From contig NC_083869.1 in assembly GCF_032452875.1 (NCBI RefSeq), positions 126,796,001-126,860,000 on the forward strand: a DNA stretch of 64,000 bases, written 5' to 3'. The notes beneath the pieces are model-generated. The model searched no databases, was not told the origin of the DNA, and saw only the letters and a program-made list of their open reading frames with translations. Within the stretch, counting starts at the first letter, position 1. Each line of letters begins with the position of its first letter. Position numbers and translations under genes: made by a program. The DNA is from Bos javanicus. Lineage: Eukaryota > Chordata > Mammalia > Artiodactyla > Bovidae. Shown here piece after piece: positions 34,501-43,941 of the stretch.

Positions 34501-37500
34501 AAGAGTCGGACATGACTGACTGACTGAACTGAACTGAACTGAGAGGTGAGTACACAGTGTTAGGGAGACAGGGCAACAACTAAGCTAGCTTAGGAGAAAC
34601 AGGAAGACTTCCTGGAAGAGAAGACATCTGAATGAGTCTTAAACTGTAAGTAGGAGAAAAGCAAGTGAGTAAGTGGTAAGGAGCTTTCATAGACTAGATG
34701 TCAGCATGGACAAAGGCATGAAAGTGAGCAACAGCAGTGTGTAAAGTGAGCAACAGCAGTGTGTGTATGTATGTGTATGTGTATGTGTGCGTGTGCACAC
34801 GTGTAAGTGTGTCTTTAGGAATGTCAACCCACTCCAGTACTCTTGCCTGGAAAATCCCGTGGACGGAGGAGCCTGGTAGGCTGCGATTCATGGGGTCGCA
34901 AAGAGTCAGACACGACTGAGCGACTCATCTGATCTGAGGAATGTCACTACAAGCAGCTTGATGTAGCTGGAACACCCAAGGGTGAGGTGAGGAGTGATAA
35001 GCCTGCAAAAGCAGACAAGAGCCATTTCATGGAAAGCCTTAAGCACAACTGAGACAGCCTGGGACCTGGCACTCTTTGCTGCCGTGCTGCAATGCTTGCA
35101 CCTGGACGTATCTCTACTCGAGCAACAAAATACAAAGAAACTGCTGCTGCTAAGTCGCTTCAGTAGTGTCCGACTCCGTGCGACCCCATGGACTGTAGCC
35201 TACCAGGCTCCTCCATCCACGGGATTTTCCAGGCAGGAGTACTGGAGTGGGGTGCCATTGCCTTCTCCTACAAAGAAACTATTTGGGACTAAAAATAACT
35301 AAGTGCATGTGCAGATGGGACAAATCTGGGACAAAAGATACAAAAAGACCAAAAAATTCAATTGCCACTTCTAAAGAGCCAGGAGCAAAAACAGGATGTT
35401 GGGAGCAAAAACAGGATGTTGGGAGCAAAATCAGGGTATTGCACATGCCCCCTGCACACAACACTACCTAAGGGATGGGAAAACCACCTAAGACACCCCT
35501 CCAGTCTGACTCCAGACACACCCCTACCCCCACCCCATGTAAGGAACAACCTTGCCTCGCAGGTCAGGGATTAAGGGAACAAAACAATCTGTTGCTTGTT
35601 CTCCTTCCCCTCTTCTGCAGCAGGGGCCCTAAAAAACCTAGCCTGAATCTTTTGTCTGGCCTCTAGTCAGTTTCTGTTGATTGGAGAAGGCCAAGAACCC
35701 TGGTCGGTATCACAATGAGGCATTTAGACCTGATCCTATAAACAGTTGGGAGCCACTGGAATGTTTAAGGGCACTCTGTCTTGGGCTTTGGGAAAACTAT
35801 TTTGATGGCAGGTGGGGTACACTGGAAGCCATAGCAACACCCTGTGAGAGAAGACAAGACAGGAACTGGAATGGGGTACCAGAGCTGCAGAGGTGGCAAG
35901 AAAATTGAGAAATTCTTAGGTGGTAAAATAGTAATTAATAGAGTGTGGAGGTAAGGAGGAGACAGGAGCCACATGAGCACTGTAGAAAAGGGGGCATTGT
36001 GGGCAAAACGTTGGGGATCCCATGTGGCTGGGTAATATTTGAAATATTAACTTGCAGATTTTCCTCCCTCCCCTGCCTTCTCCCTTTCCATCCACCCATT
36101 AAATGGGGAGTAGTCCTTGTACACCAGGACCAGGAGAGGGGCTGGGCCTGGGGAAGAAGACAGCAGAGGGTCTCTAACAAGCCCTGGCTTTTGGCACTGG
36201 GAGGCTGGCCCCAGATAAAGGTTAGGGCTTGGGACATTCGTTGTCAGCCATTAGTTCTGGAGGGCGGTTTTGCCTTCCAGAGGACATTTGGCAGTGTCTG
36301 GAGATACCCTTGATTGTCACAGCTAGGAAGACGTTTATGGCATCTAACGGGTAGAGGCCTAGAATGCTGCTAAACATTCTACAGTGCACAGGACAGTCCC
36401 CTCCCAACGAAGCATTATCTAGGCCAATTATGTCAACAGTGCCCAGGCTGAGAAATCTTGTCCTTGAGGAGATATGCAGAGTGGCTGGGAGGAACACAAA
36501 ATTTGCTCCCATTCTCTTGTGCTAATGAAACGCTAGAGTTTAGCCTTGAAAGTGCAGGCCCTCCTAACTGCTGCTGCCAATGAGACAGGTGGGAATCTGG
36601 GACCCTTTGCTGCAATGCTTGCACCTGGACAAACTTCCCCAAGCAACAAAATACAAATAAACTGTAAGAGACTAAAAATAACTGCCTGCATGAGCAGTTG
36701 GGGCAAATTATGGACAAGACACAAAAAGACCAAACAGCCCAAATGCCACCTCTGAAGAGCACAGAGCAAAAGCAAGGGGTTGGGAGCAAACGCAAGGGCT
36801 CAAAAGCAGTAAGCAAAAGCAGTACTCGCACATGCCTCCTGCACACACCACCACCAAAACGGCAGGCGAACCACCTAAACCACCCCTCCAGTCCGACCCC
36901 TGGTCACACCGCTACCCTCACCTCATACAAGGAATCAGGGAGAGATGAGCAAAGGAAATGGTTACTTGTTCTCACTCCCCACTGCTACTGCAGAGGCCCC
37001 AACAAAGCCTTGCCTGAATTTCTTATCTAGCCTCTGAACAATTTCTATGGGCAACGAAAGAAATCTCAGGACTGCTTTCACATAAGAAATGCTCTCTCTT
37101 AGGGAACAAATATCTGCCTGTATCCTGAAGAGTGGTACATTGAAATATTCACAAAATCATGGTACCTATTCTCCCCTCCACCATGAAGACAAATAAATAT
37201 GCACCATCCTATTCTATTTTCTGTTAATAAACATCCTCCCAAGTGTTGGTCTCACAAAGCAGCCTTTAAGACATCCATACTTTAGAAATATTGTTCTAGG
37301 TTCTACATTCTGTGTTCTACGAAGTGACACTTCTAAGCCCTGGAAAGCTTGTAATTCTAATTGGTTGTCCTGATAATGGTATTTAAATGATGCTTCCTTT
37401 TTAAAAACATATAAAGTTTTGATGGGTAATTTTTTTTAAAGACTCTTCTTGCACATGCCCAAAGGCAAGATAAATCTCTTGACTCCAGAAATCCTTTGAC

Positions 37501-38779
37501 TCTAGAAGTCCCATTTAAACAAAGAATTTGAGTCTTTGTTTCACTTTATGTAATGTTAAGATCTGTTCCTACCCAGATATCTTTTTGATACTCTCCCAAA
37601 TAGGAGTCAGAACACTATAGCTCAAGGCCAAATCTGACCAGCAGTCTCTTTTTTTTAAGACCCATGGGTTTAGAATGATTTTTATATTTTTTTAATGGTT
37701 GGGGGGAAAGCAAAAGGAAAATAATATTTCGTGACATGTAAAATTTAAAGTTCAAATGTCAGTATACACAAATAAAATTTATCTGGAACATAGCATGCTC
37801 ATTTGTCTATATACTGTCTATGGCTGCTTTGTGCTCTTACAGCAGAGATGAGTATTTGCAACAGAGACTATATGGCCCCCACAAAAAAATACTTACCTGG
37901 CCCTTGAGAAAATTATAGGGAAACCTCCCTGCAATGCAATTGGATGGCCAAAAGGGGGCACTCTCATGCAGTACCACTAGATTACTAGTAGATTACAGGA
38001 AGAATTGTCAATTACTGACTCAACAGAATAATCACCAACTGGGAAAGAATCATCAATTATAGGCCCCACAGGAAAAGAGGTACAGAGCATCTCCTGCAAG
38101 AAATCTAATATTCCAGAAACTCAGCTAATAAGACCATTTCACCCTGCACTCTCACTTTTCTCCAGCAGATTTTGGTTCAAATCAACCTCTCCTAACTGCC
38201 TCCTTTTTCTCCCTAAAATAATGTTCCTCTCCATTTTTGGACTTGCTGTGGCTTTGGCTATAGCTTACTAGTCCTGAATTGCAAATCCTCTTCTATTCCC
38301 AAATAAACCCCCCATTTTGTTTTGCTGGTAAAATAACTGACTTAATTATTTTTAAGGTCAACACCCTTTACAGAAAGTCTCTGCTGACCCCTCTGCTCTT
38401 GAACCCTGTAAATTAAGGTGTGTGTGTGCGCGCTAAGTTAATTCAGTCGTGTCTGACTCTTTGCAACCCTATGGACTGTAGCCTACCAGGCTCCTCTGTC
38501 CATGGGATTCTCCAGGCAAGAACACTGGCGTGGGTTGACAGGCCCTCCTCTAGCGGATCTTCCTAACCCAGGGGTAAATGAAGGTGGATACTCTCAGCTG
38601 CATTTCTCTGATAAGGAAATCAAGGTTTTCCTAAGAGCACAGAACTAGGGAAAGCTGGATCAGGAACGGGGACCCAGGAAGGCTGCACTTCCAGTACAAA
38701 TTACTTTCTGCCACATCACAGACATCTCAGAAGTCAGTCTTTCTTTCTTCATGCATGCACATGAACATACTCACACACT

Positions 38780-38816
<37 letters not shown>

Positions 38817-41800
38817 CTCAGGTTTCAGGGCCAGGTGCACAGTGGTGGGGACAGGATGGGGTGCCAACCCTAAGGAGGAGTAGAGGTGATGGCAGGGAGG
38901 GCCCAGGATCTCACCTTCCAGAAAATCCAGAAACCATTCAACCAGCCGAGAAGAAGTTCACAGATAAGGGTGGTCAGCACAATGTCATCTATGGTAGAGA
39001 ACAACTCATAGTGTTTCTACATGGAAGACAGAGAAAAAGAAGGGCAGAAAAGTCAGTGGAGTGGGGCCTTGGCAAGACCAGGGACAGAGGATGTCTGTAG
39101 GGAAGGGGAGGCCCAGATTCTTATTGCTTTTCAGGCTTGCATCTTTGTAGCGCCCTTTAAAGTAACTCTTGCACGTACGTGCCAGGCACCATTCTTAAGA
39201 CCACAAACTTATTTCATGTTACCATCACCATCATCCTGCAAAGTAGGTTTTATTCCCATCTTGCACTTGAGGAATCAGAGAAGTGCCCAAAGTCAAACAG
39301 TTAGTGATAAAGACTGTTGTCTGACTACAAACCTTTGTCCATGAACTCTAGAGTAGGAAAAGGGAGGTGGAGAAAGGCAGAACAGACTCCGGGATCGGGA
39401 GGGAAAGCCCTGGCCCTTGAGATGGAGGACACCAAGTCCCATCCTTGCTTCTTTGGTTGTCTCCACCACTCCGGCTGCACCAGCTCCCAAATCCCCAGGC
39501 TTGGCTTGACCAAACTCCTGAGTATCCCCTTACTCATGGGTCCAAGACATGCTCCCGGGGTGGATGGATTGATGGATGGATGGATGACTCCATGATTCTG
39601 AATTCTGTTTAAAACGACTCACTTTCATGCCATCTCCTGTTAAGCTGTGACACTGCTGTTGTTTGTGACATGAACAGCTCCCAGCCCCCAACTCCACTTT
39701 GCCAGTTACAAAAGTCACCTGACTCCCCCTTTTCTTTACCTCCGTGGCCCACAGACTCAGGGCTTCACGCCTCCTGCTCCCCACACCTTGCCACCAGCTC
39801 CATCCACCAGCCAGTGTGAGGCTGGACAGAGTTGCTTCTTTTTCTCTCAGCCATGCAGCACAGCATGTGGGATCTTACTTCCCTGACCAGGGATTGAACC
39901 CATGCCCCCAGCAGTGGAAGCGTAGAGTCTTAACCACTGGACCACCAGGGAACTCCCTGGGCAGAGCTTCTTAAGTTCAGATGGGAGCTGAAGTTTATGG
40001 GCTCCCAGCCTGTTCCAAATTCCCAAAGGGCATCATGGGCCAGTGGTGTCTACCTAAAGCAAGGAAAGGCTTTTTCTTCCCTTCATCTTTCCCTTCAGCT
40101 CTACCCCACTGGCCACAGGTGGCAATAGCCTCTTGTATTTACTGAAAGAGCGTCCTGAACAGTTGCCCTGCCTTCTCCAAGTCAAGAGCATCTGTGGTTA
40201 AATCAGAGTTGTATTCTTTACCCACAAACCTTCCATGACTCGCTATGGCCTGCAGGGTGAGGTACAAAACCAGGCTGGCATTCCAGCTCTCTAGGATCTG
40301 AGCTTCACGGCACATACACTCTACCAGGCTTTTTTAGCATTTTTGACTTGGACTCAAACATATATTTTACTCCATAATGCTTTCTCTCCCTCTGGCTCCT
40401 CCCCTCCCTCTCTCTTCCCCACCACAGTTGCTACTTCATTCTTTTTCATTTTGTTTGATTCTACATCAAAAGCTACCTGCATTCTGAATTGTTTTCATGA
40501 TCCACAGATGGGTTTTGATCTGCCCTCCAGTCACTCATTCTGCAAACCCTGGCAAGTGGGTTTCTGCCTCCACCACATCAGAGTTAGCTCCTGTCAAGGT
40601 CACAAGGGCAAGATCCAAGGGGTGTTTCAGAGTCCTTTTCTGGCCTCGTGTCCTAGCCACATCTGACGCTGCGCTTGCTCCCTTGGTAATGTTCTCTCCC
40701 GGGGATCCTCTCACTCCGCTGGCTGCTCCTCCTTACTACCCTTTTGCATTTCCTCTTCTATTTTCTGACCTTTACTTAGAGGCTCTTCTCAGAGAACTCT
40801 GTCTTGGTCCCCTTCTCACTCGGTACTCTCTCCCAGGCAACCTCATCCCTTCCTTGAGCTTCGGCAACCAGCTCCTTGGATGTCAGTCACTCTCACGCTG
40901 CCATACTTTAAACCCTGGCTTGCCTGGATAAACATCAAGGTCCTACTGTATAGCACAGGGGACTATAGTAATATCCTATGACAAACCATAATGGAAAAGA
41001 ATATAAAAAAGAATATATATATGCATACATAACTGAATCACTGCTGTACAGCAGAAATTAACACAACACTGAAATCAATGATACTCCAATTTAAAAAAAA
41101 GTAAAAAATAAAAAAATAAACCTTGGCTTGCGGTTCATGGGGTGGCAAAGAGTCAGACACGACTGAGCGACTGAACTGAACTTCCAAAGACATCCTCCTT
41201 AATATAACTTGAAGATGCTGTGTGATCTGGCTGTTGACCGCCTCTCTGAACTTATCAGTCACCACACAGGAACATTTTAAAATCACTGGCTTTCAAAAGG
41301 ACAATTCACGTATGTGGTGGACTCCTTGTAAGAAATTAAAACCTCAAGGGTAAGACCCAAGTCATAGTGGACTTGAAGCTGGATACCCAGAACTCACTTC
41401 TATGCTGTTTCTTCTGCCAAAAACATTCTTCTCCACCTCCTTCTGCCTGGCCAACACCTACTCATTCTTTATTCTCCACTTAAATGCCTCTTTCTCCAGG
41501 AAGCCCACCTGACCCCAAGATTGCGTCCAATGCCTCCTCTGAGCTTCCACACACCCTGTGACACTCAGGTACTTGCAATGACATGTTTGTCGTGTCTGTC
41601 GTATTCATACCTGGCACAGAGCCCAGTATCTGGTGCAGAGTGATTCTGGCTCAGTGACTATTGGTTAAAATGGGATACCCTTCCCCACAAGACACCCACT
41701 GGCCTGCCTCTGCTCACACCATTTTTCTCCTGTCCTTCCTCTGCAAATCCAATGCATTTCTCAAAGCTGGGGCCCCTCCACCACGAAGTCTTCCTTGATC

Positions 41801-42833
41801 TCAGTGCTGAAAGGCCCTTGAAAAGCATCCAATCCAACCATCATAAAAAGATGAGGAGTCCGAGGCCCAGGGAGGGAGGTGCCTTGCCCCGGCCCCTGTG
41901 AGATGAGTGAGAGCAGGGGTCAGGCTCGAGTCCCACCTGGCCAAGCATGGAGTTGGTGCGGAGAGCGATGGTGATGGCGTTGACCACCAGCAGCATGGCC
42001 AGCAGCACCTTGGAGGCCGGGTGTCGGAGAAGCTGCTTGACATACATGCGCGTGATGAACTCCTGCATGTCCCAGGCATCCTGGGAGAGGACGGGGGACC
42101 TTCCTTCAGGCAGGTGTCACCATAAGAGGCCTCTGCCTGGAAGTTTGCTCTCAGTGAATAGGGACCCACAGGGGCCACTTTTAGGGGGAGAAGTTGCCTG
42201 AGACGGGATCATAGAATTGGGGGCATTAGTGTAGAGGTCACTACTTAGTCACTAAAAGCGGGTCACTCCTGGGGGTGGTCTTTGTTGGGGTCATTGCAAG
42301 GGAGACTCTTTTGGGGGTCTCTGCTGGGGAGTGGCTCTCAATATAGAGGGGCTCCTGTGAGGGTCACAGCCAGGCGGTTACTAACATATCATGGTTGGGG
42401 AGCGGGTCACTGCAGTGATCCCTACTGGGACGTTTAGAAGCAGAAGGGGCAGTTATCCTGAGGGCCTGTGGCCCCATGGATGCAGCAGCAGAGGGGTCAC
42501 CATGGGGGTGAGGATGGCTGCAAGCCCCCGCCAGGCTGCACGCCCAGCCTCAGCCTTACCTTCCTGCTGGTGATGTCTCGGCGGTTGATGAGCACTTGCT
42601 CCTCTGGCCGCCGGTAGGGCTCTTGAGCAGCCCTCTGCAAGGGTGAGGAGGGGGCCCATCAGGGCAGCCCGTGCCCCTCCAGACCCAGTTCAGTCCTCTC
42701 ATGCCTCATCCCACCCCGGGATGCCCAGCTTGGGCAGTGCAGCCAGGCAGGAGCCGCCTACCAGGCGGTTCAAAGGTCTGATGTAGGTGGTGTCTGTCCA
42801 CTGCTGCCACCAGCTCCTCTGGTTATCTGCCAT
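28492..42833 (-). CDS. CATSPER4: Cation channel sperm-associated protein 4, complete 11-exon CDS
   Basis: This is one of four pore-forming subunits of the CatSper calcium channel of the sperm flagellum, needed for hyperactivated motility and male fertility (family knowledge). Coding exons: 42762-42833, 42560-42634, 41937-42080, 38915-39016, 32835-32932, 32546-32666, 32198-32331, 30751-30922, 29767-29978, 29283-29448 and 28492-28539. They total 1344 bases (447 aa). Six membrane segments are visible: S1 VLLAMLLVVNAITIAL, S2 near ELLLGWLNGF, S3 ILNFLIIFILLLGFF, an Arg-bearing S4 (TLRALR, ARIIRVILQ), S5 IMVLILFLML, the pore loop ITQDGWVDIY and S6 AIFITMGAFIGINLLVVVV. A cytoplasmic coiled coil follows. 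It is about 25 residues shorter than human (472 aa, recalled), mostly near the N-terminus. Identity is certain. Confidence 0.96.
28786..28895 (+). repeat. Truncated Bov-tA SINE
   Basis: A sense Bov-tA head, 'ggggcttcccaggtggcgcc', through 'gaagaccccctggagggggg'. It lies in the last CATSPER4 intron. Confidence 0.82.
29025..29060. repeat. 14-base direct repeat flanking an A-tract
   Basis: 'aagaggaagcttga' at 29025-29038 recurs exactly at 29047-29060 with only A residues between. It has the look of a target-site duplication around a tail-only insertion. Last CATSPER4 intron. Confidence 0.85.
30340..30692. repeat. MIR relic and (CA)n microsatellite
   Basis: An antisense MIR at about 30340-30530 ('cattttatagaagaaggaat', 'taaggtcacccagc') and a (CA)n run at 30663-30690. 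The run lies about 60 bases past the end of CATSPER4 exon 8, inside intron 8. Confidence 0.75.
32198..32331 (-). CDS. CATSPER4: CATSPER4 pore exon
   Basis: Encodes the end of S5 (VFSVFGVTLFG) and the pore helix and filter ICITQDGWVDIYSDF. The T-x-D-x-W filter with its single acidic residue is the CatSper arrangement that gives calcium selectivity in the tetramer. It is intact here. Confidence 0.95.
33460..34137. repeat. L1 3' fragment and antisense CHR SINE
   Basis: About 33460-33990 is an L1 3' end ('gatcccacttctagaaatcc', 'aatggagtacagaacaatgg', 'aaactatgctactgcatgg'). About 33995-34137 is an antisense CHR ('actggaccgccagggaagtt'). They lie in the 6-kb CATSPER4 intron 4. Confidence 0.75.
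34432..34935 (+). repeat. BovB tail, TG-rich simple repeat and Bov-tA
   Basis: 34432-34542 is a BovB terminus ('ggagttggtgatggacaggg' to the 'ctgaactgaactgaac' tail). 34721-34762 holds a tandem duplication of 'aaagtgagcaacagcagtgt'. 34762-34810 is a (TATG)n/(TG)n run. 34820-34935 is a 5'-truncated Bov-tA. Confidence 0.8.
35047..35680 (+). repeat. LTR-like repeat, copy 1, with an inserted Bov-tA
   Basis: Starts near 'actgagacagcctgggacct' and ends near 'ctggcctctagtcagtttct'. Inside are three 20-base tandem units with 'gagcaaaaacaggatgttg' (35386-35440). An antisense Bov-tA (about 35143-35272) splits it, flanked by duplicated 'acaaagaaact'. The same body without that SINE recurs at 36577-37045. 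By structure it resembles an endogenous-retrovirus LTR, but I cannot name the family. Confidence 0.55.
36220..36465 (-). repeat. MER5A-like hAT-Charlie relic
   Basis: The reverse complement of MER5A: 'aggacatttggcagtgtctg', 'tgctaaacattctacagtgc' and 'cccaggctgagaaatc'. It lies between the two LTR-like copies. Confidence 0.75.
36577..37045 (+). repeat. LTR-like repeat, copy 2
   Basis: Parallels copy 1 in order and orientation: 'atgagacaggtgggaatctg', 'ctgcaatgcttgcacctgga', 'gactaaaaataactgc', 'aaccacctaaaccacccctc', 'gcctgaatttcttatctagc'. There is no gag-pol sequence between the copies, so they are either two independent solo LTRs or a local duplication. Confidence 0.55.
37880..38370 (+). 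repeat. Possible LTR-type repeat
   Basis: Ends with 'tattcccaaataaacccccc' followed by 'ggtaaaataactgactta', a layout often seen at the R/U5 end of mammalian LTRs with their own AATAAA. The family is not recognised and the left border is uncertain. Confidence 0.35.
38432..38816. repeat. Antisense Bov-tA and (CA)n microsatellite
   Basis: 38432-38572 is an antisense Bov-tA lacking its final head. 38779-38814 is a (CA)n run about 100 bases downstream (in gene direction) of the donor of CATSPER4 exon 4. Confidence 0.8.
39556..39960. repeat. (TGGA)n run and antisense CHR SINE
   Basis: A short (TGGA) repeat near 39556-39586. An antisense CHR at about 39835-39960, ending 'ctggaccaccagggaactcc'. 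CATSPER4 intron 3. Confidence 0.75.
40918..41185 (+). repeat. L1 3' UTR and BovB tail fragment
   Basis: 40918-41115 shows the artiodactyl L1 3' end ('ctactgtatagcacagggga', 'actgctgtacagcagaaatt') with an A-rich tail. 41130-41182 is the last bases of a BovB or Bov-tA element ('gagtcagacacgactgagcg'). Confidence 0.75.
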
Positions 42834-43584
42834 GTTGCTCAGTCTCCCCCGACTCCTCAAAGAAACGTCACTCCAAGCGCGCCCGCCCACCCCTCGTGGT
42901 GATATCACAGAGGCCTCTGTGACCCCCCAGCGTCCGCATTCCACCAAGGAACTCCTGTAGCAAGAGAAGCTCCTCCCACTGACTCCCCTGGGTGTGCCAC
43001 AGAGGAGGCCGAGCACACGGGGGAGGTCACAAGTCGGAGGCTCGTGAGAGCAGGTCAGGTCTCTTACGCAGCCTGGATGGAGACAAAGGGGCAGGTCCCT
43101 GCTCTGCATCCAGGAGCTGGAGGTGAGACCCTGCCAAGGAGAGAGAAGAGGAGAAAGGTGTTTCGTTCTGGGGTCCTCCTCCGAGCAGACTTCATCCTGA
43201 ATCCCTGCCCACTGGCCACCCCATCCCACCACCCCAGTCTCCAGGGCTGCCCTTCTGCCCATCTTTCCATGGGAGGTATGTTTCCCCATCTGTAGAGGAA
43301 AAGTTTGGTCTCTGTTTCTCACCTGTTCCCCCCTGGAGATGGCGCAGGACACCATCAGGTCTCTGAGGGCTGGGGAGAGATGGGCATTAAGGAGAAGCCC
43401 CCACCATCCTGGTAGGGATGGGGCTTCAGCTAGAGACCCCGTCGGTGGGCTGTGCAATGGGCTACTTACCAAGAGCATTCACCCCCATCTGACAGCTTTT
43501 CATCCCTGTCCCCTCCCAGAAGCAGATTCCAGATTCTAATACAGAAGTCAAAGGCACATGCAGATTCATGTTAAAGAAACTGAC
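42834..43584 (-). promoter_or_regulatory. Short CNKSR1-CATSPER4 spacer with the CATSPER4 promoter
   Basis: Only about 750 bases separate the CNKSR1 polyadenylation signal from the CATSPER4 start codon, so the CATSPER4 promoter must sit here or inside the CNKSR1 3' end. I see no TATA box or CpG island. A long frame that continues upstream of the start codon to 43478 is in phase with exon 1, but its residues show no conserved pattern. Confidence 0.45.
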
Positions 43585-43590
43585 TTTATT
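43585..43590 (-). terminator. Polyadenylation signal of CNKSR1
   Basis: AATAAA on the minus strand ('caagtaaataaagtc'), about 350 bases past the CNKSR1 stop codon at 43942. Confidence 0.7.
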
Positions 43591-43941
43591 TACTTGAAAA
43601 GTATCCACTGGTTCAAGTGAAGAACTTCTGTACAGACTGGCTTGGGGAATGGAGACATGCTGAGGGGCAGAGGGGGCACAGGAAGAGCACAGGGTAAGAA
43701 AGAGTTCTTGCACCCCTGCTGCTCGCTCCTTCCTTGGCACAAGCTCACTTCACTTTACCCCATTCCAGGGCGGGCAGAGGAGCAGAAATGGCGGAAGGCA
43801 GAGCAGAGGCGGTCAGCTTGGGGCAGAGGCACCGACAAGCACCGCCTCCAACTCGGAACAGCATGCAGGGATGCTCTGTCCTAGATGTGTCAGAGGTGGT
43901 CCTCAAGGCCGGAGGTCGGAAACTTAGGGTACTGGCCAAGG

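Noticed and set aside
36433..36846. 137-codon minus-strand frame
   Set aside because: It lies within LTR-like repeat copy 2 and a MER5A relic, with no splice or domain support.
42699..43478. 259-codon minus-strand frame in phase with CATSPER4 exon 1
   Set aside because: The upstream part has no conserved motif, and the recognisable CATSPER4 start MADNQRSWWQQW lies near its end. The length is a chance product of GC-rich sequence.
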